Made by a program: the position numbers and the translations under genes
Shown here: in pieces, positions 1 through 8,876 of the stretch
How the letters are laid out: each line of letters starts with the position of its first letter
Position numbering within the stretch: position 1 is the stretch's first letter
Source: Kiritimatiellaceae bacterium
GTDB lineage: Bacteria > Verrucomicrobiota > Kiritimatiellia > Kiritimatiellales > Tichowtungiaceae
DNA: 64,000 bases
Direction: 5' to 3'
NCBI GenBank assembly: GCA_013141415.1
Contig: JABFQY010000003.1
Coordinates: forward strand, 1-64,000
Notes under the pieces: generated by a model
What the model was told of the DNA's origin: nothing
Seen by the model: the letters and a program-made list of their open reading frames with translations, nothing else
Database searches by the model: none

Positions 1-58
1 TGTTGCTCAGCTCCATCGCCACCAGTAACGTATCGCTGTTATGTGAGTTGTCCGTCAT
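1..58 (-). CDS. 5' end of a gene cut by the window edge, possibly an IS110-type transposase
   Basis: The first 19 codons of a minus-strand gene are visible, starting at the ATG at 58-56. A strong AAAGGAGG ribosome-binding site lies just upstream at about 63-71. The peptide begins MTDNSHNSDT and continues LLVAMELSN. A short polar start followed by a strand ending in (A/D/E)-x-(D/E)-L-S resembles the first RuvC-like strand of IS110-family transposases, but 19 residues cannot prove it. Something coding clearly starts here; the family is a guess. Confidence 0.4.
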   Translation of the reverse strand, partial: MTDNSHNSDTLLVAMELSN

Positions 59-142
59 GCTGTCCTCCTTTTGTTGTTCCACTAAGGATTATAGCGATTG
101 CGGCAACTCACATAGCATCTACAGTTTTTCTGATTCCGGTTT

Positions 143-310
143 TGTAGGCCGGGGGCCCTCCTTGTCCGCCGAAGGAGTAACCCGGCGGATACGGTTAAAT
201 ACCGAATTTCTTACGGAAATGGTATGATACATAAACCGCATAACATTCGGTTTATAAGCAAGGCAACCGGGACGGTTGCGATACGTACCGCCGCCGTCCC
301 GGCGGCCTTG
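143..310. other. Structured non-coding stretch with three hairpins
   Basis: No gene fits between 59 and 388. Three inverted repeats are visible. 148-186 has stems GCCGGG/CCCGGC (148-153 with 181-186) and CTCCTT/AAGGAG (158-163 with 172-177), and begins with TGTAGG like other palindromes in this window. 234-256 pairs TAAACCG with CGGTTTA. 259-310 is the strongest: CAAGGC/GCCTTG (259-264 with 305-310), a 2x2 mismatch, then a perfect 9-bp stem CCGGGACGG/CCGTCCCGG (267-275 with 294-302). These could be dispersed palindromes, a structured leader, or the bridge RNA of an IS110-like element. Confidence 0.45.
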
Positions 311-342
311 AATAAATGCCGAACCGGTATGATCCGGAAAAT

Positions 343-370
343 AAAAAAGCCCGTCGAGTGACGGGCTTTT
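343..370 (-). terminator. Rho-independent terminator of the large secreted-protein gene
   Basis: An 11-bp perfect hairpin with stem AAAAGCCCGTC/GACGGGCTTTT and a GAGT loop lies 19 bases past the minus-strand stop codon at 389. A run of T follows on the minus strand. The plus-strand side also ends in TTTT, so it may work in both directions. Confidence 0.85.
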
Positions 371-388
371 CGTGGAAGCGGTGACCGC

Positions 389-3300
389 TTATTCCACGGT
401 GACCTTGTAGTAGATCACCGGCAGATTTGCCCGTTCCGCATCGGTATCTGTGTAACTGGAGAAGTTGTCATCGCGGTACAGCAACGTCCAGCCGCTTAAC
501 AGATCTGTGGTGTACAAGACCGTGTAGGTACGGGGAAGATTATCGTCGGCTTTCGGCCACGAGATCGTTCTGGAACCGTCCGGGCTTTGCACAACACTCA
601 TTCCGAAAACGGAATCCGCACTGGCTTCATCGGTTCCTGCCAGCACCTCCGCTACATCGCTCATGCCGTCTTCGTCGCTGTCCAGCGAGGAAAACACGCT
701 TTCCACACTGTTGGTGGCGATAAAGAGAACTGAAACGGGAGTGCTTGTGGTTTTAATAACAAGATTCGTTGTGATATTCGTTACTCCGCCGACCACATTG
801 GTTGTGATATTCGTACCGGGAAGCAGACCCAGATGATAAATATCGAACGTGGTGTTAACAGGAACATTATTTGATCCGTCTGGAGATAGACTACGGGCAT
901 CACCGAAAATCTCAATCACCTGTGTGCCGCCGACTGGAAGAGCTCCGGATGTTGGATCCGCAGTGATTACAACCCGGTTGGACGGCTGGAGATAGAGCGC
1001 CTGTTCGCCTATTGTTTTGCGGTACAATGTTACAAAGTTGGTTGCAATAACATTGGTAACGATCGTGTCATACACATTGGTGACCGTGTAGGTGTATACC
1101 TTAAAGAGGGCGGTTGTGGTGTCATTACTCAGCGAGGCAGGCTGTGTAAAGGTGGACGTATTACGAACACCGATTACCGTGGAGGGCCAGATATCGCCCG
1201 TCAGATACTGGTATTGGAAACGAATCGACCCATCCCGGTTCAGGATAGCTTGAAAGGTGAGATTGCTTCCGCCGCCGGACTGGTTCATGTTTTCCCATGT
1301 AACCACGAGTTGACTCGAGTTACCCCAATAACGAACAGACGTACTGGTCGCAAGAAACAGGTCGCCCCAGTATGGTGCAATGAAATTATTGGGAACCGGA
1401 TTGGTGAAGGTCGTACTGTTGGAATACCCTCTGAACAAAAACGAACGATCCGCTGTCGCAAGTGTATTGGTGAAGGCAATTGTATTTGTGATGCCTCCGG
1501 TTGTGTTCGTCTGGTATTCAATCTGGTGAACCTCCATCGGGCGGGCTTCGCCCAGCGAAATTCCGCCATTCACACCGATTGAAAAATTGGTATAGACCTG
1601 GCCGTAGAACGGGAAGGAGAACCCGATCGGAAGCAACTGACTGTAGCCTTCATCGGTTCCGCCGGTCCACACGATGGCCGGATTGGCGTCCAACGGAAGC
1701 CTCGTATTCCAGACATAATTGGTTCCGCGCCATTTGTATCCGCCCGTTTGAGCGCCGGTATCGGTGATCGTATAGTCCAGCGCAACATCGCCGGTATTCG
1801 TGATCGTCATGGATGTTTTGGTGATGGCTCCGGCCGGCCCGGCAAATGTGACAGAAGGCGGGGCTCCAAGGCTCGGATGAGATAATTCAACCACGACCGT
1901 CATCGCAACGACACTGGTCGATCCGTCGCCCCAGGTGACGGTCACGTTATAGGTATTCGTCCCGGCAGTCTGTCCGGTTGCGTCCGCTGTGTAGGTAATC
2001 GTTTGATAACTTATCGCGCTCAGGGTTCCGTTGGTTGCGTTGGAGGTAACCCACGGCCGACTTTGAGGCGTCAGAAGGAGGCTTTCAGTTTCACTGCCGG
2101 ACGGGGTATAGGCGGTATTTAGCGCGTTTGAGCCGCTTTGGATACCCATCGCGCTGCCGCTCCATGAACCGTACTCATAAACATACCGGATGGCTCCATT
2201 GGTATAGAGCCAAGCCTGAAATTCATGTCCGGTCCGGTTGCCCCATGAAACAACCAGTTTGTCGGCCTGTTTCATGTAACGCACGCTGTTGGTGCTTACC
2301 GCAGTTCCCCAGAAGGGGGCGACGATCGGGTAAACGTAATGATTTGTCACATTTGCGACGATTACAGTGTTTGTAGAGGGCAGGGCAGGCGGGGTATTTG
2401 CGTTGGCACCGGCGGACGCACCGAATCCAATATTGCCAAACCGGCTGACTGAAAAGTTGGTATAGACCGTTCCGTAAAGCGGGAAACTGAAGCCGATATT
2501 CATTGCGATCGTGTCGTTACTGCCCCAGTTGGTAAACGTGGTGCTTGGATCCGGCGCATCATAGAGATTAAAGGAGACCAGCGAAGCGGTCTGAGTCGAA
2601 ACCGAATAGGTGACCGGCCACGAGCCGTTGTCGCTCAGCGCGAAGGTCGTACTCTGATTGCCGGCGTTGGTCAGCGTGATGCTTCCCGACGCGGTTCCGT
2701 CCGCGGGTACGGTAATCGTCAGCGAGGAGGACACCGACGGCACCGCCCGGTTGAAGACCTGCAGACTGAACGAAGCCGTCCACGGGCCGCTTCCGCTACC
2801 CGTGTTCGTTGCAGTAAACGTATAACTGCCATCCGGTGTTCCGGCGGCAATCACCACCTGATAAGTTGTTGAGGTGGCCGAGCCGACCGTCATGGAGTTA
2901 TAGTTCGCCGCGTTGCTCACTGCGGTAATAGTGAAATAGGCCGGATTGGCCGACAGAGTATGCAAGATGTTGGTGGCGGTAATGGCCCCGTTGTTGGTGC
3001 TGGGGATTGTGATATAGAGTGTTTCATTCGGTTCATACGCACCGGGGAGAATCCCGCCGCTGATTTCGGCGATGACCATTCCGTTGGTTAACGGCGTTAC
3101 TCTCGGACCGACATCCAACGTAACAGCGAACGAGGTTCCATTGGTCACCGGCAGACTGTACGTCGCGCTGACCGTTCCCGAAAGCTGCCCTTGCGTGGCA
3201 ACCGGTCCGGCAATCAGGCTGATGTTGCTGGCGCTGTGCGGCGCAATCGTAATCGAAGCGGGCGAAACGCTCAGCCAGCTGGCGTTATCGGTGAAAGAGG

Positions 3301-4444
3301 CATAGAGAGGAATCGTTGCGCTGTTGGAGACCACCAGCGAAGAATTGGTTGTTACCTGGTTCACATCCGCCGCCAGAGAAAAACTGGCAGGCGCGGCAAA
3401 TACCGCTTGATAGACCTGAACCGTAAAGGAACCACTGGTTGCCACGGACGGCCCGTTGGTGACGGTAATGTTCGTCACGCTAAAGGTATAGTTTCCAACC
3501 GGTGTATTGGTTGCAACGGTAAGCACGAAAGGCGTGCTATTGCTTCCGCTGGCGGCTCCGGCAATGGTGCCGAAGGTGCTGTTTGTTACTCGGGAAAAAT
3601 AAGACGCGGCGGCACCCGTTGGGATAATCACCGCCTGCACTCCCTGAGCAACCGTTCCGCTGTTATTCAGTGTCACAAACGCATTCAGCGTTTCTCCGGG
3701 TTCGGCTTTAGCATCTCCATCAGCATCCAGAACGGTTGAAGAAACGTAGGCTAAAATCGGGTTGGTTATGGCTGACGCAAATGTTCCCAGAACAATAAAT
3801 TCCTGAAGTCCATTGCCGAATCCGGGGATACCGTCGTCAGCTAGATTAGATCCGCTGACAGTGCTCATGAACCCCATAGCCACAAAGTTTTCTACCAGAG
3901 TCGATCTCCAGCCGTAGATGCGGTAATAAACCGTGCTGCTGTTTACGCCATTGCCTGCCAGATCACAAGTTATGATCGGGAAAAGTGAGGGGCCTGCCTG
4001 AGCTGAAACCACAGGAGATTGCCAGGCTGTTAAGAATGCCGTATCCGTATTTACCGAGCTGACTTTGACGACCCAGTTGGTCGGGACATTCCCATTATTG
4101 CCAGTTGCGCGGAACAGAATGTTGGTCAGATTTACAGTGCCGTTTGTTGAAGAGACAAAGCCCGCAAAATAGTCATTCGAGTTCACGGCACCGTTTAAGG
4201 TGAAGTCCGAGTTATTCCAGTGGGTAGAATAAAATCTGTTGGTTACTCCATTGACGTTAAGTCCTGATCCGCGAGTCAGGTTGTTTGAGGTAACTCCTGC
4301 TGACTGAGTGGAAAAAGAATAACTTTCTGTCGGCGGAGTCGGGTTCCCCGGCGCGCCAAACCAGTTATATGAGACAAGCACATCTGCACTCGCCGTGCCA
4401 GCCAGCAAGAGGGCTGTCGTCAAAATCAAAATCAGTTTTTTCAT
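389..4444 (-). CDS. Very large secreted surface protein with repeated beta domains
   Basis: A 1351-residue protein with a clear Sec signal peptide (MKKLILILTTALLLAG followed by TASA) and no membrane segment after it. The body is Ser/Thr/Asn/Gly-rich and beta-like, with several Ig/BACON- or NEW-type modules. Two copies of a module around residues 670-720 and 1000-1050 contain FSFPLYG or FSFPFYG followed by VYTNFS. Near the C-terminus DSDEDGMSDVAEVLAGTD is an acidic calcium-binding (thrombospondin type 3 or dockerin-like) motif, followed by a domain rich in Trp and Tyr. Such proteins are exported adhesins or polymer-binding proteins; the substrate is unknown. The gene stands alone with its own terminator, and its ribosome-binding site (GGGGTG) is weak. 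Confidence 0.8.
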   Translation of the reverse strand: MKKLILILTTALLLAGTASADVLVSYNWFGAPGNPTPPTESYSFSTQSAGVTSNNLTRGSGLNVNGVTNRFYSTHWNNSDFTLNGAVNSNDYFAGFVSSTNGTVNLTNILFRATGNNGNVPTNWVVKVSSVNTDTAFLTAWQSPVVSAQAGPSLFPIITCDLAGNGVNSSTVYYRIYGWRSTLVENFVAMGFMSTVSGSNLADDGIPGFGNGLQEFIVLGTFASAITNPILAYVSSTVLDADGDAKAEPGETLNAFVTLNNSGTVAQGVQAVIIPTGAAASYFSRVTNSTFGTIAGAASGSNSTPFVLTVATNTPVGNYTFSVTNITVTNGPSVATSGSFTVQVYQAVFAAPASFSLAADVNQVTTNSSLVVSNSATIPLYASFTDNASWLSVSPASITIAPHSASNISLIAGPVATQGQLSGTVSATYSLPVTNGTSFAVTLDVGPRVTPLTNGMVIAEISGGILPGAYEPNETLYITIPSTNNGAITATNILHTLSANPAYFTITAVSNAANYNSMTVGSATSTTYQVVIAAGTPDGSYTFTATNTGSGSGPWTASFSLQVFNRAVPSVSSSLTITVPADGTASGSITLTNAGNQSTTFALSDNGSWPVTYSVSTQTASLVSFNLYDAPDPSTTFTNWGSNDTIAMNIGFSFPLYGTVYTNFSVSRFGNIGFGASAGANANTPPALPSTNTVIVANVTNHYVYPIVAPFWGTAVSTNSVRYMKQADKLVVSWGNRTGHEFQAWLYTNGAIRYVYEYGSWSGSAMGIQSGSNALNTAYTPSGSETESLLLTPQSRPWVTSNATNGTLSAISYQTITYTADATGQTAGTNTYNVTVTWGDGSTSVVAMTVVVELSHPSLGAPPSVTFAGPAGAITKTSMTITNTGDVALDYTITDTGAQTGGYKWRGTNYVWNTRLPLDANPAIVWTGGTDEGYSQLLPIGFSFPFYGQVYTNFSIGVNGGISLGEARPMEVHQIEYQTNTTGGITNTIAFTNTLATADRSFLFRGYSNSTTFTNPVPNNFIAPYWGDLFLATSTSVRYWGNSSQLVVTWENMNQSGGGSNLTFQAILNRDGSIRFQYQYLTGDIWPSTVIGVRNTSTFTQPASLSNDTTTALFKVYTYTVTNVYDTIVTNVIATNFVTLYRKTIGEQALYLQPSNRVVITADPTSGALPVGGTQVIEIFGDARSLSPDGSNNVPVNTTFDIYHLGLLPGTNITTNVVGGVTNITTNLVIKTTSTPVSVLFIATNSVESVFSSLDSDEDGMSDVAEVLAGTDEASADSVFGMSVVQSPDGSRTISWPKADDNLPRTYTVLYTTDLLSGWTLLYRDDNFSSYTDTDAERANLPVIYYKVTVE

Positions 4445-4556
4445 AAATCACCCCAGTCGTTCTCAATCCGCATAAAAGCTATGCATCTATGACTTCCCGA
4501 AAAAAGGGAGGGGCCGGATTAACAGCGCCCTCCCTTGGATTAAGCACAGTATCAGC

Positions 4557-6326
4557 TTATTCGAAGGAGCGGGCGGTGTTAATCCGTCCCGAAGGCGTCA
4601 CCTTTTTGGCGGTCACGAAGATCATCAGATTACGCTTAACCGCACGTTCCCCTTCGTTGCGGAAGAGCCGTCCGATCAGCGGAATGCTGCCGAGCACCGG
4701 CACCTTGTCTTCGTAGGATTCGACCTTTTCGTTGATCAGGCCGCCCATACCGATGGTGGCGCCGTCGGCAATGGTGACTTCGGTTTTAATTTCACGCTTC
4801 CGGAAAATCGGCAGTTGCGCCGTGATGGGATCGTGCGTAAAAGCCAGACCAATGCGGTACTGATACCAGGTATAAGCCGAATCTGCTGGCGCGATGTCGT
4901 AAGACTGCATGCCTTCGAGTTCGAGCAGTTTCGGGTTCAATCCCAGCTCGATCTGGTCGCCGTCAACCGTCGGGGTTACATCCAGCTCAACACCCAGCAG
5001 ACGCTCGTTCCAGTCTGCGTATTTTACATGGACAATGTTACCGCCGCTTGCACCGGTTTCGTACACATCGGGATAATAGTGAAGCTGACCGACGCGGATG
5101 GTAGCTTTCTTGCCGCTCTTAGTGACAACGCGGGGAGCAGACAGCATGTCAGCGCCTGAGCTCTGATCCAGCGCGCTGATCAGGATGTCTAGCGGGGTGG
5201 ATCCGCCTTTGCTTACTCTCATGTTGGCAGGGGTTGTGCTGAATGTATCTTCCATCCGGAAGGCAGTCCAGTCGCCGGAAGCAGGGGTGACACCTTGGCC
5301 TGCTGCATTATTGAATGGAAGACCGGGGGTCGCATTGCCTGGTCCGCCGCGCAGGGCGTCGTCAAATAGATATTGTCCGGCGGGGATGTTGACTCCGCCA
5401 ACGGTGGAAATGGGCTGACCGACGATACTACGCCATTCAAAGCCGAGCTGTTCCAGTGTGCCTTCGGACACTTCGATAAACTTGGCTTCGATTTCAACCT
5501 GAGCCACCTCGGAGGAAACTTTGGAGACATCCATCGCAACCAGAATTTCTTCGATCACGGCCAGATTTTCACGGGTATTGCGAACGAAGAGCTTTTCAAG
5601 TTTCGGCTGGTAAACAGCCGAAGCGCCCTTCGGGAACGTCACTTCCGGGAACTTGCCGGTCACGTCCATGGCTTTGGCTGCATTTTTCATCTCCATCTTT
5701 TCAGCCGCTTCGGCGGAGATGGGGTAGGAGCGGAGGATCAGATCGGTCTTCCATGCGCCGGTCACATCTTTTATCGCGGAAACTTCCGTCTTGCGGGCAT
5801 CGCGTTCCAGCAATTTACGCAGATACATCCGTGCAATCAGATTTTCCGGGTCTTTCTTGATGACGGCTTCAAATCCGCGCTGAGCGCGTTCGAATTCGCC
5901 GCCGACATACAGATCGCGGCTTTCTTCAACCATTGCTTTAACGTCAGCCGGATTGGCGGCAGGAGCTTCTTTGACGGCTTCCACTGCTGCAGGTGTTTCG
6001 GCGGGAGCGGCTGCTGCAGGTACTTCAGCAACTACCGGCTTTTTATCGGCTTTGTGCCAGAATTTCCATCCTTTGGATTCTTTGGCAACGACCGGTTTGG
6101 CTTCTACTGCGGGAATTTCTGCAACCACCACCGGAGCGGGGGCCACAACGGCAGGAACAGGTTCAACAACGACCGGGGCAGTTACCGCCGGAGCGGCAAC
6201 AACCGGAGCCGCCTTGTAACCGCCGAGTTCTTTAACGATACCTTCAACGCTCTCAGACTTGTCCTGAGCGAACGCCGCGCACGCGGTCAGCGCGCCGACC
6301 ATTAAAATTTTCAGTACATTTCGCAT
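4557..6326 (-). CDS. Secretin-fold outer-membrane protein, Amuc_1098-like, with Pro/Ala/Val-rich N-terminal region
   Basis: A 589-residue protein with a signal peptide (MRNVLKILMVGALTACAAFA). Residues about 40-130 are a Pro/Ala/Val-rich spacer. A short TPR-like segment follows at about 135-170 (LYVGGEFERAQRGFEAVIKK). The rest matches the C-terminal half of type IV pilus or type II secretion secretins: an N-domain ending in VEIEAKFIEVSEGTLEQLG, a central SAPRVVTKSGKKATIRVG block, and the closing VPVLGSIPLIGRLFR and LMIFVTAK signatures. The best family match I know is the Akkermansia Amuc_1098 type. It follows a close paralogue by 23 bases in one operon and has an AAGGAG ribosome-binding site. 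No other pilus genes adjoin it. Confidence 0.85.
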   Translation of the reverse strand: MRNVLKILMVGALTACAAFAQDKSESVEGIVKELGGYKAAPVVAAPAVTAPVVVEPVPAVVAPAPVVVAEIPAVEAKPVVAKESKGWKFWHKADKKPVVAEVPAAAAPAETPAAVEAVKEAPAANPADVKAMVEESRDLYVGGEFERAQRGFEAVIKKDPENLIARMYLRKLLERDARKTEVSAIKDVTGAWKTDLILRSYPISAEAAEKMEMKNAAKAMDVTGKFPEVTFPKGASAVYQPKLEKLFVRNTRENLAVIEEILVAMDVSKVSSEVAQVEIEAKFIEVSEGTLEQLGFEWRSIVGQPISTVGGVNIPAGQYLFDDALRGGPGNATPGLPFNNAAGQGVTPASGDWTAFRMEDTFSTTPANMRVSKGGSTPLDILISALDQSSGADMLSAPRVVTKSGKKATIRVGQLHYYPDVYETGASGGNIVHVKYADWNERLLGVELDVTPTVDGDQIELGLNPKLLELEGMQSYDIAPADSAYTWYQYRIGLAFTHDPITAQLPIFRKREIKTEVTIADGATIGMGGLINEKVESYEDKVPVLGSIPLIGRLFRNEGERAVKRNLMIFVTAKKVTPSGRINTARSFE

Positions 6327-6349
6327 GATTTTACTCCTTAACTTAAAGA

Positions 6350-7849
6350 TTACTTGTTCAGGGCCAGATCCGAGGCTTTGCGACCGTTTACATCCACCTG
6401 TGTGGCAGTTACAAAGATCATCAGGTTGCGCTTGACGCTCTTTTCGCCTTCCGACCGGAAGAGGCGACCGATCAGCGGGATGCTGCCCAGCACCGGAACT
6501 TTATCTTTAAAGGTTTCCAGTTTGTCGAAGATCAGGCCGCCCATGGCGACCGTGCTGCCGTCCGCTACCGTGACCTGTGTATTAATTTCACGCAGACGGT
6601 AATAGGGAATCTTGGCTGTGAGGGGCAGGAGGGGTATTTGGATTGGGCTGTCAACAAAGCCGCTAGGAAACCATGACAGGGGAAGCCACGATCCAATTGT
6701 AGAGCCCGATGCGACAGAACCGCTTACACCAGCGCCCTGCACCGGAATAATTTTTGCATCGGTCGGTGTGGACTGGTAGGGATCGTAGCCAACCAGATCA
6801 ACCACTTTGGGTTTCAGGTCGAGGTCGATCAGCTTGTCAGCGCGGATTTTCGGGGTCACTTCAAGCTGAACGCCCATCAGCATTTTTTCGAGGTCGTTCT
6901 GAACATAGAGACTGCTGTCGGAGCTTTTTACATCGTAACCCTTCGCAATAACACGGTCTTCGCCGACCATGATCGTCGCTTTGTTGCCGTCGCGGGTGGT
7001 GATGCTTGGAGCGGAGAGAACATCGGTGTCATCCGACTGTTCCAATGCGTTAACAACGAGCGTCCAGTCTAGTCTTCCATCCCGGACAAATGTGAGAGTG
7101 TCTGAGGCTACGCCGGAACCGATGGCACCAGCCGTTGTGCGAAGGCCGGAACTCAAGAGGGGCTGACCCGCTGGGATGGAAATTGCATCCATAATGTGAA
7201 GATCGCCACCTTTGAAATTATCAAACGTCCACTTAAAGCCCAGTTCGTTAAGGGTGCTCTGGTTGACTTCCACAAATTTTGTTTCGATCTGAACCTGTTT
7301 GCCCATCAATTCGCGTACGGCACTGCTTTGTTCGGCCAGTACGTCTTCCATGGAAAGAACATTGCCAAGAGTCTGGCGGACGAAGAGGCGGTTGAATTCG
7401 GGGCGGAAGAAAGCGGAGGTTCCTTTTTTAAACTCGATGCCGCTGAAAAAACCGCTTACGTCAACGACGGTACCAGGGGCAGCTTCTGCGCCGCCGGTCA
7501 GTTCTTTGCCGACTTTGTCGGATACCTTATAGGAGCGGAAGACGATGTCGTTCGAAGAATCCCAGGCGCTGGCGATTTCAAGTGCGGCGGTTTTTTCCGT
7601 CTTATCAATCGGATTGGATTTGAATACGGCTTTAACGCCGTTGACGGCGGTTATCGTCTCATCGGAGACGAACTTAACTGTATCGCCGACCACGTTTACG
7701 GTGTCGCGCGGAGCGGATTTGATTTCTCTTACCGCGCTTTCCAGAACGACATCGCTGTCGACTGCGTAATCCTGAGCGGTGATGATCGTTTCAGCCGGAG
7801 CGCTCTGAATGAGCAATAGGGCTGTGATTCCTGCCATTACCTTTCGCAT
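6350..7849 (-). CDS. Secretin-fold outer-membrane protein, paralogue of the downstream gene
   Basis: A 499-residue protein with signal peptide MRKVMAGITALLLIQSAPAE. It shares the whole C-terminal architecture of the neighbour at 4557-6326 (QIETKFVEVNQSTLNELGF, SAPSITTRDGNKATIMVG, VPVLGSIPLIGRLFRSEGE, NLMIFVTATQ) but lacks its Pro/Ala-rich spacer and TPR-like segment. It is the first gene of the two-gene operon, with a GGAG ribosome-binding site. Two paralogous secretin subunits in tandem could form a mixed channel or two separate pores; this is inference. Confidence 0.83.
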   Translation of the reverse strand: MRKVMAGITALLLIQSAPAETIITAQDYAVDSDVVLESAVREIKSAPRDTVNVVGDTVKFVSDETITAVNGVKAVFKSNPIDKTEKTAALEIASAWDSSNDIVFRSYKVSDKVGKELTGGAEAAPGTVVDVSGFFSGIEFKKGTSAFFRPEFNRLFVRQTLGNVLSMEDVLAEQSSAVRELMGKQVQIETKFVEVNQSTLNELGFKWTFDNFKGGDLHIMDAISIPAGQPLLSSGLRTTAGAIGSGVASDTLTFVRDGRLDWTLVVNALEQSDDTDVLSAPSITTRDGNKATIMVGEDRVIAKGYDVKSSDSSLYVQNDLEKMLMGVQLEVTPKIRADKLIDLDLKPKVVDLVGYDPYQSTPTDAKIIPVQGAGVSGSVASGSTIGSWLPLSWFPSGFVDSPIQIPLLPLTAKIPYYRLREINTQVTVADGSTVAMGGLIFDKLETFKDKVPVLGSIPLIGRLFRSEGEKSVKRNLMIFVTATQVDVNGRKASDLALNK

Positions 7850-8047
7850 GCCTGACTCTCCTGTTTGTTTTTTCTGTTCCGAACCCCTAACACGACACAG
7901 TTAGCTGTAGCCCCCAGGCCACCCTAATCAAAAACTGTTGAATAATCCAGACAACCGGCGTTCCTGTCAAAGCAATAAGATGAATTGTTAAAATTCAGCA
8001 TAATCCTGCCGGATTGACAGGCGAAATCATGATTTTTAAGGAATGAC

Positions 8048-8779
8048 TTGTTCTGCCGGAGCCGTTTCTCCATCTTTACCGGCATGCTTGATTTGATTTA
8101 TCCGCGCAACTGTGTGCACTGCGGGGCTTCCGCTCCGGAACCGATGAGGCATATCTGCTGGGATTGTCTGTCGGACACACCCAAAGTCGAACCGCCGTTC
8201 TGCACTCTTTGCGGCGATCCGGTGGCAGGCGACATCCAGCACGACTACACCTGCTTCGCCTGTTCCCGCGAAACACCGTCATTTGATCGCGCCCGTTCCG
8301 CCGTCCGCTATGAAGGCGGCATAGGCACTGCTCTTCGGGAGCTTAAATATAAAAACTCACTTTGGGTTGTTCAGGATTTAACCGACCTGCTGCTTGCCTG
8401 TGTGCAGGCCGAATATCCCGAAGCCGAATTCGACTGGATCACTTCCGTACCGCTTCATCCGCCGCGCCGCCGCGAACGGGGGTTTAATCAGGCGGCCTTG
8501 ATCGGCGGGGCGCTGGCCCGCCGGATGCACCTTCCTTTCCGCGAAAACCTGCTCCGGCGCGTCCGTCCGACTGTTACCCAAACAGGTTTGACAGCTCCCC
8601 AGCGTGCCGCTAACGTGTGCGGCGCTTTTCGGGTCGGGTTTTTTGCCCGGCCGACCGGCAAAAGGATTTTACTGGTTGATGATGTGATGACGACCGGTGC
8701 CACCGTAAATGCCTGCGCGGGTGTTCTGAAAAAAGGCGGGGCGGCTTCGGTGTATGTGGTGACGGTCGCGAGAGGATGA
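8048..8779 (+). CDS. comFC: ComF family phosphoribosyltransferase-like protein
   Basis: A 243-residue ComFC/GntX-type protein. Four Cys pairs near the N-terminus (CVHC, CWDC, CTLC, CFAC) form zinc-ribbon sites. The C-terminal half is a type I phosphoribosyltransferase fold with the PRPP loop ILLVDDVMTTGAT at about residues 209-221. In transformable bacteria ComFC helps move single-stranded DNA inward, but many non-competent bacteria keep it with unknown function. The TTG start at 8048 has AAGGAA six bases upstream; an ATG at 8084 (MLDLIYPRN) matches where many homologues begin but has no ribosome-binding site. Confidence 0.85.
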   Translation: MFCRSRFSIFTGMLDLIYPRNCVHCGASAPEPMRHICWDCLSDTPKVEPPFCTLCGDPVAGDIQHDYTCFACSRETPSFDRARSAVRYEGGIGTALRELKYKNSLWVVQDLTDLLLACVQAEYPEAEFDWITSVPLHPPRRRERGFNQAALIGGALARRMHLPFRENLLRRVRPTVTQTGLTAPQRAANVCGAFRVGFFARPTGKRILLVDDVMTTGATVNACAGVLKKGGAASVYVVTVARG

Positions 8780-8786
8780 GAACAAC

Positions 8787-8866
8787 GATGGAGTGATGGA
8801 ATGATGGAGTAATGGAATTCTGCTTTTCCAAATACTCCAATACTCCAATACTCCAATTATTCCAAA
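8787..8866. repeat. Ten in-phase octamers forming an imperfect hairpin
   Basis: The comFC-accD gap is built from 8-bp units in constant phase: GATGGAGT and GATGGAAT on the left arm, CTCCAATA (three near-copies) on the right arm. The arms are roughly complementary (TGGAGT with ACTCCA), so the RNA can fold back. The last units run into the accD ribosome-binding site AAAGGA. Confidence 0.8.
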
Positions 8867-8876
8867 GGATGTTCCT

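Noticed and set aside
3-227. Plus-strand 74-codon frame at the left edge
   Set aside because: It is antisense to the strong minus-strand start at 58 and to hairpins; no ribosome-binding site.
5373-6305. Plus-strand 310-codon frame
   Set aside because: It is the antisense shadow of the secretin gene with its repetitive Pro/Ala/Val region; it has no ribosome-binding site or family match.
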